Shown here in pieces: positions 23,992 to 32,453 of a stretch of DNA of 64,000 nucleotides (position 1 is its first letter; each line of letters starts with the position of its first letter). The DNA is from Bacillaceae bacterium (lineage in GTDB: Bacteria > Bacillota > Bacilli > Bacillales > Alkalibacillaceae), in NCBI GenBank assembly GCA_017656265.1, contig JACDOD010000001.1, positions 62,001 through 126,000 of the forward strand. Direction: 5' to 3'. The notes below the pieces were generated by a model, which was given only the letters and a program-made list of their open reading frames with translations, was not told the DNA's origin and searched no databases. A program made the position numbers and the translations under genes.

Positions 23992-24876
23992 ATGACTTCA
24001 GGTACTATTCAATATTTGGAGGCACTCTTAAACTGGGCAGATGAAGTAGAGGACAAAATCAAACGTAATCAGCCCGTTTTGCCTGTGGATAACTGGCAGG
24101 AAGAGTTTGGTCAATGGAAGACTGACATCCAAGATATGCTAAAAAATAAGCAATCCATCCAAAAGAATCAGGTAGAAGCCATAAAGCAGAGAGGTGAAAA
24201 TCTCATACAGAATATCACCATAAAAGCCAGCACCAGTCGGTCTGAGTCTTTTATTCCCCCCGGACACCATACTTTGCCCCCATTGCCTTATGAATATGAT
24301 GCCCTTGAACCTTATATATCCAGGGAAATAATGAGACTGCATCATGATAAACACCATAAAAGTTATGTGGAAGGATTAAATAAGGCAGAAAAAATGATTG
24401 ATAAATGGAGTAAATCTAAAAATAGCGGTATGCTTAGACACTGGTTAAGAGAGCAGTCCTTTCATGGTTCAGGCCATTTCCTTCATACCATTTTCTGGAT
24501 GAATATGTCACCAAGGGGAGGAGGCAAGCCCGAAGGTGAATTGCTAAAGAGAATCAAAACGGATTTTGGCAGCTTTGAACGGTTTAAAAAATCGTTTTCG
24601 GAAGCGGCCCAATCTGTTCAGGGAAATGGCTGGGCCATGCTTGTATGGGAAATGAGATCGGGCAGGCTAGCCATTCATACAACCGAAAGGCACCATATGT
24701 TTGCCCTTTGGGATGTGATTCCGTTACTTGTTTTAGACCTGTGGGAACATGCTTATTACTTACAATACAAAACAGACAGGACCAACTATATTGAAAATTG
24801 GTTTCATATTATTAATTGGAAAAATGTTGCAGAAAGATATGAGAAAGCTAAAAAAATTACGTGGCAATTAGCCTGA
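23992..24876 (+). CDS. sodF: Fe/Mn superoxide dismutase with N-terminal extension (SodF type)
   Basis: The C-terminal 200 residues are an iron/manganese superoxide dismutase. Metal ligands are visible in order: His in LHHDKHHKSYVEGLN, His in SFHGSGHFLHTIFW, then Asp and His in DLWEHAYYLQY. About 90 residues precede this domain, a charged, mostly helical region with no counterpart in ordinary SodA. B. subtilis SodF has a similar extension. The Asp-containing GNGWAML block is conserved. I start at ATG 23992, six bases after GAGGTG (23980-23985). Earlier in-frame starts at 23983 and 23986 fall inside or against that site. Confidence 0.85.
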   Translation: MTSGTIQYLEALLNWADEVEDKIKRNQPVLPVDNWQEEFGQWKTDIQDMLKNKQSIQKNQVEAIKQRGENLIQNITIKASTSRSESFIPPGHHTLPPLPYEYDALEPYISREIMRLHHDKHHKSYVEGLNKAEKMIDKWSKSKNSGMLRHWLREQSFHGSGHFLHTIFWMNMSPRGGGKPEGELLKRIKTDFGSFERFKKSFSEAAQSVQGNGWAMLVWEMRSGRLAIHTTERHHMFALWDVIPLLVLDLWEHAYYLQYKTDRTNYIENWFHIINWKNVAERYEKAKKITWQLA

Positions 24877-24904
24877 CAATAAAAATGTGAATCGATGGAA
24901 AATG

Positions 24905-24976
24905 GGCTGGGACAAACCGAAAAAGGAATGAACTTTATTTAATTGTTACATTTCTTTATGTCCTAGCCTCTTTTTT
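24905..24976 (+). terminator. sodF terminator of the GGCTGGGACA family
   Basis: GGCTGGGACA (24905-24914) pairs with TGTCCTAGCC (24959-24968) with one G-U, followed by TCT6. The same arms bound the element at 20092-20549 and form the first spoIVA terminator at 62633. Confidence 0.75.
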
Positions 24977-25044
24977 GCTGTTCAGTGTCTGGCGGAAAAA
25001 AAGAAAACCCCGGTTTAGATCTGCTGCTTTCACATCTTTTTATC

Positions 25045-25070
25045 ATATGCCTGTCTGATGAGCATAAATT
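25045..25070 (+). promoter_or_regulatory. Candidate sigma-E promoter of dacB
   Basis: CATAAATT at 25063-25070 matches the sigma-E -10 (CATACANT) at all but one position. ATATG at 25045-25049 may be the -35, with a slightly short spacer of 13 bp. The -10 ends 33 bp before the dacB start. dacB is a sigma-E gene in B. subtilis. Confidence 0.45.
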
Positions 25071-25103
25071 AGTACAAACATCAAGAAATGGAGGATTAGA
25101 ACC

Positions 25104-26216
25104 TTGGTTAACATCAAAAAAGGAATAATTGTATTGATTTTGGTCATGTTTTTTATACAATTATCTCTTTCTCCTTCCATACATGCAGCTCCAGGAATAT
25201 CAGCTCACAGCGCAGTTCTGATGGAGGCAGAGTCAGGGAGAGTGTTATATGAAAAAAACCCTCACCAGAAACGGAGTATTGCCAGCATTACCAAAATTAT
25301 GACGGCGATTGTTGCCATTGAATATGGAAATCTGGAGGATGAAGTTACTGTCAGTGCAAGGGCAGAAAGGGTAGGGGGCTCATCCATTTATTTAAAAAAA
25401 GGCGAAAAAATGAAACTGAAAGACTTGATATATGGGTTAATGCTACGCTCAGGCAATGATGCTGCCATTGCTATTGGTGAACATGTGGGGGGCAGTGTGG
25501 AAGGGTTTGTACATCTGATGAACGAAAAGGCCAGATGGATCGGCATGACTGATTCCCATTTTTCGAATCCTCATGGCCTCGATCAGGACAACCATTATTC
25601 AACCGCATATGATATGGCACTGTTAATGCGTTATGCTATGAAAAATGAAACCTTCAGGAAAATCGCCGGTTCAGTTTCCTATCAGGCAGAAAAAGAACCA
25701 TATCCCTGGAGAAACAAAAATAAATTACTTACCAGATATTATGAATATTGTACAGGGGGCAAAACCGGCTATACAAGCCGGGCTGGACGAACACTCGTAT
25801 CCAGTGCTGAAAAAGAAAATATGGAATTGATTATGGTTACCTTAAATGCCTCTGATGACTGGAATGATCACCGAAATGTATACGAATGGGCATACCGAAC
25901 CTTTGATCTTGTGAAAATTGGCGAGAAAGGAGAATTAACGATACCTCTTCCTGGAGGGGAAACGATTGAAGGATACAGACCCTTTCCTGTCTATGTTCCG
26001 TTAAGTGAATCTGAAGTTCACGATATTAAAGAGAAGGTCTTTATCGATAAAAATTTTTCGGAACATACTCAGTCTGTAATAGGAAAGCAAGTATTCCAGC
26101 TCGATGATGTCGTGATTGCCGAAAGCAATATTTGGATTTATGGATCAGAACCTGACCAGTCATCGTTTGTTAAGAAATTAAAGTCTATATTTCTGAACAT
26201 GATTGGAGTCCTGTAA
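25104..26216 (+). CDS. dacB: Sporulation D-alanyl-D-alanine carboxypeptidase DacB
   Basis: DacB (PBP5*) limits cross-linking in the spore cortex. The 370-residue protein has a signal peptide ending near IHAAP (residue 28), active-site motifs SITK at 61-64, SGN at 116-118 and KTG at 220-222, and a C-terminal beta domain with a hydrophobic tail. It starts at TTG 25104 after GGAGGA. Its stop codon abuts the spmA start, giving the conserved dacB-spmA-spmB operon. It is clearly paralogous to dacF, but the operon context identifies it. Confidence 0.93.
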   Translation: MVNIKKGIIVLILVMFFIQLSLSPSIHAAPGISAHSAVLMEAESGRVLYEKNPHQKRSIASITKIMTAIVAIEYGNLEDEVTVSARAERVGGSSIYLKKGEKMKLKDLIYGLMLRSGNDAAIAIGEHVGGSVEGFVHLMNEKARWIGMTDSHFSNPHGLDQDNHYSTAYDMALLMRYAMKNETFRKIAGSVSYQAEKEPYPWRNKNKLLTRYYEYCTGGKTGYTSRAGRTLVSSAEKENMELIMVTLNASDDWNDHRNVYEWAYRTFDLVKIGEKGELTIPLPGGETIEGYRPFPVYVPLSESEVHDIKEKVFIDKNFSEHTQSVIGKQVFQLDDVVIAESNIWIYGSEPDQSSFVKKLKSIFLNMIGVL

Positions 26217-26801
26217 ATGGTCAACTTGATCTGGGTGTCGCTGGCTGTCATTGGTATTGTTTATGCCATGTGGAATGGTACGATGGACGAAGTAAATGAA
26301 GCTATATTTAAGAGTGCCGATGAAGCAGTCATGCTCTCGATCAGCCTTATCAGCGTACTCGTCTTCTGGCTTGGGCTGATGAGAATTGCTGAAGAAGCGG
26401 GTTTATTAAAGGTTCTTTCCAGATTATTTAAGCCTGTCTTTAAAAAGATTTTCCCGGAAGTTCCATCAGATCATCCAGCAATGGGATATATTTTGTCCAA
26501 TTTCACAGCCAATTTGTTCGGTCTGGGGAATGCTGCCACCCCCCTGGGGATTAAAGCCATGAATGAAATGAAAAAGTTGAGCCAATCTGATGAAGCCTCT
26601 CGTTCAATGATTACCTTTCTGGCTTTAAATACATCCAGTGTGACTCTGGTTCCTACAACGGTGATTGCTATTCGCATGCAATATGATTCGGTTTCCCCAA
26701 CCGAAATCGTTGGAACAACCATTATTGCAACCACCATTTCCACATTGGGCGCTCTGATCATTGACCGGTTGTATTACTATAAAAGGGTTCGGAGGAAATA
26801 G
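26217..26801 (+). CDS. spmA: Spore maturation protein A
   Basis: SpmA and SpmB are related membrane proteins needed for full dehydration and heat resistance of the spore core. The 194-residue SpmA has about five hydrophobic segments and the nucleoside-recognition (Gate) domain motif NLFGLGNAATPLGIKAM near residue 100. It starts at the ATG directly after the dacB stop, with GGAG inside dacB as ribosome-binding site. No ligand has been shown for it. Confidence 0.95.
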   Translation: MVNLIWVSLAVIGIVYAMWNGTMDEVNEAIFKSADEAVMLSISLISVLVFWLGLMRIAEEAGLLKVLSRLFKPVFKKIFPEVPSDHPAMGYILSNFTANLFGLGNAATPLGIKAMNEMKKLSQSDEASRSMITFLALNTSSVTLVPTTVIAIRMQYDSVSPTEIVGTTIIATTISTLGALIIDRLYYYKRVRRK

Positions 26802-26802
26802 T

Positions 26803-27336
26803 ATGTCAATCATTACGGCTATTAGTACCTGGTTGATTCCGTTAATTATTTTACTGGTGCTAGTATATGGAACTTATAAGCGGGTTCCTACTTATGAAGC
26901 CTTTGTAGAAGGAGGAAAAGAGGGAATTAAAATGGCATTTTCTCTCCTTCCTTTTTTATTGGGCATGATGGTATCCATCGCCATCTTTAGGGCATCCGGA
27001 GCTATGGAAGCGATCGTTGAATCACTTTCGCCGATTTTGCAAACACTAGGAATACCTGGAGAAATTGTGCCGCTGGCTATTACTCGTCCTATTTCAGGAA
27101 CTGCAGCTCTTGCGATTACAACCGACCTGATTGATCAGTTTGGACCTGATTCTTTTATTGGCCGGCTGGCTTCTACCATGCAGGGAAGCACGGATACCAC
27201 TCTATACATTTTAACGGTTTATTTTGGTGCAGTGGGCATAAAAAAAATGGGTGATGCCCTAAAAGTTGGACTATTTGCTGATTTAATTGGTATAATAGCG
27301 TCGATTATAGTATGTACATATGTGTTTGGATTTTAG
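26803..27336 (+). CDS. spmB: Spore maturation protein B
   Basis: Partner of SpmA; 177 residues, four to five membrane helices, and the Gate-domain region with RPISGTAAL and QGSTDTTLYILTVYFGAVGI. I start at ATG 26803, seven bases after GGAGG, matching the family N terminus. The frame is open back to 26761 inside spmA. Only one base separates it from spmA. Confidence 0.95.
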   Translation: MSIITAISTWLIPLIILLVLVYGTYKRVPTYEAFVEGGKEGIKMAFSLLPFLLGMMVSIAIFRASGAMEAIVESLSPILQTLGIPGEIVPLAITRPISGTAALAITTDLIDQFGPDSFIGRLASTMQGSTDTTLYILTVYFGAVGIKKMGDALKVGLFADLIGIIASIIVCTYVFGF

Positions 27337-27364
27337 GAGCATTAACCATCCAAAAAGTTTCCTG

Positions 27365-27395
27365 AAACCCTTGCTATTATTATTAGCAAGGGTTT
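27365..27395 (+). terminator. Hairpin after spmB
   Basis: AAACCCTTGCTA (27365-27376) pairs perfectly with TAGCAAGGGTTT (27384-27395). Only three T follow before GCGTG, so termination may be incomplete. Confidence 0.6.
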
Positions 27396-27446
27396 GCGTG
27401 TGAATACAGCACAAGATTCACCATACAAAAAGTGGAGGTGCAGCCA

Positions 27447-28184
27447 ATGTCAAATCTGGAACGTTTACAAAAAGTCATAGCACAAAGCGGATATACTTCA
27501 AGAAGAAAAGCAGAAAAATTAATTGCGGAAGGAAACGTAAAGGTAAATGGCAAGACGGTCACGGAACTAGGGACCAAGGTTAGTACGGATGACAAAATAG
27601 AAGTGAATGGAATTCCCCTTGAAAAGGAAGAGCATGTTTACTTTATGCTGTATAAGCCAACAGGTGTGATTTCCAGTGTAAAGGATGAAAAGGGACGTAA
27701 AGTCGTAACCGATCTCCTTCCTGAAGTGGAAAAGAGAATATTTCCGGTTGGAAGGCTGGATTATAATACATCTGGTATTTTACTTCTTACAAATGATGGC
27801 GAATTTGCCCAAATGCTTATGCATCCTAAACATGAAATCGATAAAGTGTACATCGCCAAAATAAAAGGCATACCTGCTAGAGAAGAGTTAAAAAAACTGG
27901 AAGCCGGTCTAAAGGATAAAGGAGAATGGCTGAAAGTAAAGAAGCAGCGAGTTCGTTCCATCGATAAGAGAAAAAAGAAAACCATTCTGGAAATCACCTT
28001 AAATGAGGGAAAAAACCGCCAAATCAGAAGAATGCTTGATGCTATCGGACATCCTGTAGAAAAATTAAAAAGGGAAAAGTATGGCTTTTTAACGTTAGGA
28101 AATCTTCAGCCAGGTCAATATCGGGAACTGAAACCACATGAAATTAAAAAGTTAAAGGTATTGGCGCAGAAAAATGTTAAATAA
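27447..28184 (+). CDS. rluB: 23S rRNA pseudouridine synthase B
   Basis: RluB modifies a uridine in helix 93 of 23S rRNA. The 245-residue protein has an N-terminal S4 RNA-binding domain (LQKVIAQSGYTSRRKAEKLIAEGNVKVNG) and the RsuA-type catalytic domain with the aspartate motif VGRLDYNTSGILLLTNDG. I start at ATG 27447, six bases after GGAGGTG. The frame begins at 27432 but that region is the ribosome-binding site. It is the B. subtilis neighbour of resA. Confidence 0.94.
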   Translation: MSNLERLQKVIAQSGYTSRRKAEKLIAEGNVKVNGKTVTELGTKVSTDDKIEVNGIPLEKEEHVYFMLYKPTGVISSVKDEKGRKVVTDLLPEVEKRIFPVGRLDYNTSGILLLTNDGEFAQMLMHPKHEIDKVYIAKIKGIPAREELKKLEAGLKDKGEWLKVKKQRVRSIDKRKKKTILEITLNEGKNRQIRRMLDAIGHPVEKLKREKYGFLTLGNLQPGQYRELKPHEIKKLKVLAQKNVK

Positions 28185-28210
28185 TTTTCAAAGTTGATAA
28201 TAGTGGTAAA

Positions 28211-28219
28211 TGATATAAT
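28211..28219 (+). promoter_or_regulatory. Extended -10 promoter of resA
   Basis: TGATATAAT is an extended -10 (TG, one base, TATAAT). There is no good -35 at 17 bp, which suits a promoter that needs an activator. ResD activates resA in B. subtilis; that it does so here is inference. Confidence 0.55.
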
Positions 28220-28237
28220 GTACGAGGGAGTGATCGT

Positions 28238-28783
28238 ATGAATGCCGATAGGAAGAAAAAAAGATTTGTGTTTCGCGCCATTGTGCTGTTTGTATTGATT
28301 GCAGCCGTTATTGTTACCCTCGTGTCCAGTTTTATGGAGGATAATCCAGTCGTCAAAGCTGGCGATATGGCGCCAAACTTTGTTTTAAAACAAGTGAATG
28401 GAGATCAGACCTTTGAGCTTCATAAACTGCGGGGGAAAGGAGTTATGCTCAATTTTTGGGCAACGTATTGTGATCCCTGTAAAGAAGAAATGCCATATAT
28501 GGAACAGCTCTATCCTGAATATAAGGAGAAGGGTATTGAGATACTGGCTGTAAGTCTGGATACGACTGAGCTGGTAGTAAAAAATTTTATCGATGACTAT
28601 GATTTAACATTTCCGGTTGTTCATGACAAACGGGGAGACGTCATGGACCTTTACAAAATTGGACCTATTCCTACCACCTATTTTATCAATCCAGAAGGGG
28701 AAGTCGTCCGGGTCGTTAAAGGTCCACTGACATTAAATCGACTAGAGGCTTATTTTCAGGAGATTTTGCCAGGGCAGAATTAA
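28238..28783 (+). CDS. resA: Thiol-disulfide oxidoreductase ResA
   Basis: ResA reduces the cysteines of apocytochrome c outside the membrane so haem can be attached. The 181-residue protein has one N-terminal membrane anchor (about residues 12-32) and a thioredoxin fold whose active site is WATYCDPC (Cys78 and Cys81). The family usually has CEPC, so the Asp in CDPC is a conservative change. It heads the resABCDE cluster. ATG 28238 follows GAGGGAGTG. Confidence 0.94.
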   Translation: MNADRKKKRFVFRAIVLFVLIAAVIVTLVSSFMEDNPVVKAGDMAPNFVLKQVNGDQTFELHKLRGKGVMLNFWATYCDPCKEEMPYMEQLYPEYKEKGIEILAVSLDTTELVVKNFIDDYDLTFPVVHDKRGDVMDLYKIGPIPTTYFINPEGEVVRVVKGPLTLNRLEAYFQEILPGQN

Positions 28784-28809
28784 TTTTTGACAGATGAGAG
28801 GTTTTTCTG

Positions 28810-30435
28810 ATGAATAAGATTAAATGTGAATGCGGACATATCAATCCTGAGGGAACCGTACTATGTGAAGCCTGTGGTAAGCCGGTTGAAAAAAATCAGC
28901 ACATTGACGGCAATGATAAAGGAAAACTGTTAAACATGCGATATGACGGCAGTGCCAGAAGATCCCAGACCTATAACAAAACCGTGATTGACAAGGTATG
29001 GAACTTTTTTTCATCCGTTAAAGTTGGTGTCTGGCTGATTGTCCTGGCCCTTATTGCATCAGCGGTCGGAACTATTTTCCCACAGGAGATGTATATCCCT
29101 CCAACCGTTGAACCGGCACAATATTATAGAGATGAATACGGAATTTTTGGTCAATTGTATTATCAGTTGGGGTTTCATAATTTATACGGATCATGGTGGT
29201 ATATTCTTTTAATTGCTCTTATTGGTGTCTCACTGGTCATCTGCAGCATTGACCGAGTTGTTCCCCTTCATCGTGCGTTAAAAAATCAAAGACCAAAACG
29301 CCATGAAGTGTTTATTAAAAGACAGAGACTTTTCGGACAGACAGAACGTGTTTCAAATACGGATATGGAAGCAGTTAAGGAAAATTTAAAAAAGAAAAAC
29401 TATAAAATTTATGAAGATCATGGACATATTCTGGCTGAGAAAAACCGTTTTTCCCGATGGGGCCCTTATGTCAATCATATTGGACTTATAATCATTTTAA
29501 TCGGTGCCATTGTAAGATTTTTTCCTTTCATGTATGTTGATACGTATGTTTGGGTTCGGGAAGGGGAAACGGTGGTTATTCCGGAAACTGAACAGCAATA
29601 CTATATTGAAAACAAAGACTTTATTTTAGAGCTCTATGATCCAAACGATGAACGTTTTTCGGAAGCGATTCAGCAGGAAGGCGGAATGGTTCCGAAAAAC
29701 TTTCAGACCAATGCGGTCGTCTATCAAGTAAAAGGGGATACAGTTCCCGGCTCTGAGCCTGAACTGGAAAAAATTAAAGAAGGGGAAATTCGGGTCAATG
29801 AACCATTAAAATTTAATGGTTTTGCCCTTTATCAATCGGATTATCAGTTAAATGAGTTTAAGTCCATGTCTTTTAAGCTGCACCCTAAAAACAATGCAGA
29901 AGACGTAATCGGTGCATTTACTTTTGATATGACAGACCCCAAACAAGAGTATCTTCTGGAAAATGGCTATCGGATTGTAGTTGATCAATACTTTCCTGAT
30001 CTTGAAATCGATAATGGAGAACCTAAATCTAAATCCAATTATCCAAGAAATCCGGCATTTATCTTTTTTGTGTATGGACCGGATATTGAAGATCGAGAAG
30101 TCAGTTTTCTGACCATAGGAGCGAATATTAACCCTGGAAATCAGAACCAGTATAAACTGAGCTTAGCTGGTGTTGAAATGAGAGACGTAACAGGGCTTGC
30201 TGTAAAAAAAGATCGAACCTTACCTATTTTTGCAGTTGGTGCTATTATATTTATGATAGGTGTTGTTCAAGGTATGTACTGGCAGCATCGGAGAATATGG
30301 ATCCATCCTAAAGATGATGGGGTCTGGATTGCCGGACATACCAATAAAAACTGGTATGGATTGAAACGTGATTTTGAAAGTATTCTGGATCGAACATCGA
30401 TAAACCCTCCTGAGGATCAACAGGAATTATCATAA
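28810..30435 (+). CDS. resB: Cytochrome c biogenesis protein ResB
   Basis: ResB and ResC form the system II haem delivery and cytochrome c synthase. The 541-residue protein has a cytoplasmic four-cysteine zinc-ribbon-like N terminus (CECG and CEAC, residues 5-21), then three membrane helices before and around residue 240, a large extracytoplasmic domain, and a final helix near 475 ([21 protein letters not shown]). It lies 26 bp after resA and 34 bp before resC. Confidence 0.94.
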   Translation: MNKIKCECGHINPEGTVLCEACGKPVEKNQHIDGNDKGKLLNMRYDGSARRSQTYNKTVIDKVWNFFSSVKVGVWLIVLALIASAVGTIFPQEMYIPPTVEPAQYYRDEYGIFGQLYYQLGFHNLYGSWWYILLIALIGVSLVICSIDRVVPLHRALKNQRPKRHEVFIKRQRLFGQTERVSNTDMEAVKENLKKKNYKIYEDHGHILAEKNRFSRWGPYVNHIGLIIILIGAIVRFFPFMYVDTYVWVREGETVVIPETEQQYYIENKDFILELYDPNDERFSEAIQQEGGMVPKNFQTNAVVYQVKGDTVPGSEPELEKIKEGEIRVNEPLKFNGFALYQSDYQLNEFKSMSFKLHPKNNAEDVIGAFTFDMTDPKQEYLLENGYRIVVDQYFPDLEIDNGEPKSKSNYPRNPAFIFFVYGPDIEDREVSFLTIGANINPGNQNQYKLSLAGVEMRDVTGLAVKKDRTLPIFAVGAIIFMIGVVQGMYWQHRRIWIHPKDDGVWIAGHTNKNWYGLKRDFESILDRTSINPPEDQQELS

Positions 30436-30469
30436 CGTTGATGCTTTGGACGGGCAGAGGAGGAGTACG

Positions 30470-31657
30470 ATGGACTTTTATACAATCAGCAGTAATTTGC
30501 TCTATACAGCATTTGTTATTTATTTGGTTGCTACGTTTTTCTTTGGTGCTACTATTCGTGCGAAAGGGTCGGCACAGCGGACTTCAAGGGCAGGAACCAT
30601 CGGCATCGTGCTTACCACCATTGGTTTTCTGGCTCAAACCGGTTATTTTATTACCCGCTGGATTGCAAGCGGTCATGCACCGGTCAGCAATCTGTTTGAA
30701 TTTACAACGTTCTTTGGCATGATGCTTGTATTCGCCTTTATTATTATCTATTTTATCTATAGATTAAATATTCTTGGACTTTTTGCCTTGCCTGTAGCAT
30801 TAATTGTGATTGGCTATGCAAGTATGTTCCCGCGGGAACTGTCCCCGTTAATCCCGGCGTTAAAAACCCACTGGCTCTACATTCACGTAACCACAGCAGC
30901 TTTAGGGGAAGCGATTCTTGCGGTCAGCTTTGCTGCAGGGCTGATTTATTTAATTAAAAAAGTGGATCAGTCTTCATTCAATGTAAAAACGTTCAGTCTT
31001 GAATTTGTTTTATATATGATCTTTGCAACACTAGGGTTTATATTGGTTACTACCACATTTAATGCAATGGATTATCAGGTAACATTTGAATATGAAAAAG
31101 AAGGGGAACTGCTGACCAGCGAATACCATTTGCCGGCTATAGTAGCTCCATATGATTCAGAGATGGTAACAGAAGATCGTTTTTCGCCGCTGTTTGAAGC
31201 TCCTTCCTGGATGGAAGGGCAGGAAGCGGGACGGAAGTTTAATACGTTTATCTGGTCCTTAATGGCTGGTCTTGCATTACACTTGCTGATGCTGCTCATA
31301 TTAAGAAAGCGTGTGGCAAAGGCTATTCAGCCACTGTTAAGCCGGGTAAATCTGGATTTAGTGGATGAAATCATTTACCGCTCAGTTGCGATCGGTTTTC
31401 CGGTGTTTACACTGGGGGCACTGATATTCGCAGCAATATGGGCACAGGTTGCCTGGAATCGGTTCTGGGGCTGGGATCCTAAAGAAGTTTGGGCTTTGAT
31501 TACCTGGTTCTTCTATGCTGCATTTCTGCATTTAAGATTATCAAGAGGCTGGCACGGAGAAAAATCAGCCTGGCTGGCGGTTATCGGCTTTGCGATTATT
31601 ATGTTTAACCTGATCGCGGTAAATCTGGTTCTGTTTGGCTTACACTCATATGCATAA
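30470..31657 (+). CDS. resC: Cytochrome c synthase subunit ResC
   Basis: A 395-residue polytopic membrane protein of the CcsA family. The tryptophan-rich haem-handling WWD segment is present as [18 protein letters not shown] near residue 320, followed by the conserved RGWHG. I start at ATG 30470, five to six bases after GAGGAGGAG; the frame is open to 30446 but starts within the leader. It is co-directional with resB, and a hairpin separates it from resD. Confidence 0.93.
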   Translation: MDFYTISSNLLYTAFVIYLVATFFFGATIRAKGSAQRTSRAGTIGIVLTTIGFLAQTGYFITRWIASGHAPVSNLFEFTTFFGMMLVFAFIIIYFIYRLNILGLFALPVALIVIGYASMFPRELSPLIPALKTHWLYIHVTTAALGEAILAVSFAAGLIYLIKKVDQSSFNVKTFSLEFVLYMIFATLGFILVTTTFNAMDYQVTFEYEKEGELLTSEYHLPAIVAPYDSEMVTEDRFSPLFEAPSWMEGQEAGRKFNTFIWSLMAGLALHLLMLLILRKRVAKAIQPLLSRVNLDLVDEIIYRSVAIGFPVFTLGALIFAAIWAQVAWNRFWGWDPKEVWALITWFFYAAFLHLRLSRGWHGEKSAWLAVIGFAIIMFNLIAVNLVLFGLHSYA

Positions 31658-31676
31658 CTGCAGGGGAATTTTTATC

Positions 31677-31706
31677 GGGCTACTTGCTTGTTCTGGCAAG
31701 TAGCCC
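31677..31706 (+). other. Hairpin between resC and resD without T tail
   Basis: GGGCTACTTGC (31677-31687) and GCAAGTAGCCC (31696-31706) form a perfect 11-bp stem with an 8-base loop. It is followed by TAAACTG, not a T run. It may stabilise or mark processing of the upstream mRNA, or reduce read-through into resDE. Confidence 0.6.
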
Positions 31707-31733
31707 TAAACTGAATGAAAGGGGGAAATTCGT

Positions 31734-32453
31734 ATGGATTACGAAGCGAAAATATTGGTTGTTGATGATGAGGAGCGCATTCGCCGTCTATTAAGAATGT
31801 ATCTTGAGCGGGAAAACTATCAAGTTGAGGAAGCAGAAGACGGAAAAGAGGCGCTTACAAAAGCACTGGAAGAAGATTATGATTTGATTATACTGGATTT
31901 GATGATGCCAGAAATGGATGGCATTGAAGTATGTACAAATCTCAGAGAAAAGAAAGCTACACCTGTGATCATGCTAACAGCTAAAGGGGAAGAAGCGAAC
32001 CGGGTACAGGGGTTCGAAGTTGGGACAGATGATTATATTGTCAAACCGTTCAGTCCCCGTGAAGTTGTCCTGCGTGTAAAAGCTCTGCTCAGAAGATCAT
32101 CCAGAACAAAATATCTGCAGACAGAGACGAAAACAAATGATGTACTTGTCTTTCCTCATTTAACGATTGATAAAGATGCACACAGAGTAACAGCAGATGG
32201 AAAAGAAGTGAGTTTAACTCCAAAAGAATATGAATTATTGTATTTTCTTGCTAAATCACCAGATAAAGTATTCGATCGAGAAGAACTGTTAAAAGAAGTT
32301 TGGCACTATGAATTCTTTGGTGATCTGCGTACGGTAGACACCCATGTCAAACGATTGAGAGAAAAATTAAATAAAGTATCCAAAAACGCAGCGAAGATGA
32401 TCGTGACCGTCTGGGGAGTAGGTTATAAATTTGAGGTAGTGGATGAGGAATAA
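31734..32453 (+). CDS. resD: Response regulator ResD
   Basis: ResD is the OmpR-family regulator of respiration and anaerobic genes, activated by ResE. The 239-residue protein has the receiver domain with DD at residues 11-12, the phosphorylated Asp55 in LIILDLMMPEMDG, Thr in MLTAKG and Lys in VKPF, and a C-terminal winged helix. ATG 31734 follows AAGGGGGAA. The stop overlaps the resE start by one base. Confidence 0.95.
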   Translation: MDYEAKILVVDDEERIRRLLRMYLERENYQVEEAEDGKEALTKALEEDYDLIILDLMMPEMDGIEVCTNLREKKATPVIMLTAKGEEANRVQGFEVGTDDYIVKPFSPREVVLRVKALLRRSSRTKYLQTETKTNDVLVFPHLTIDKDAHRVTADGKEVSLTPKEYELLYFLAKSPDKVFDREELLKEVWHYEFFGDLRTVDTHVKRLREKLNKVSKNAAKMIVTVWGVGYKFEVVDEE

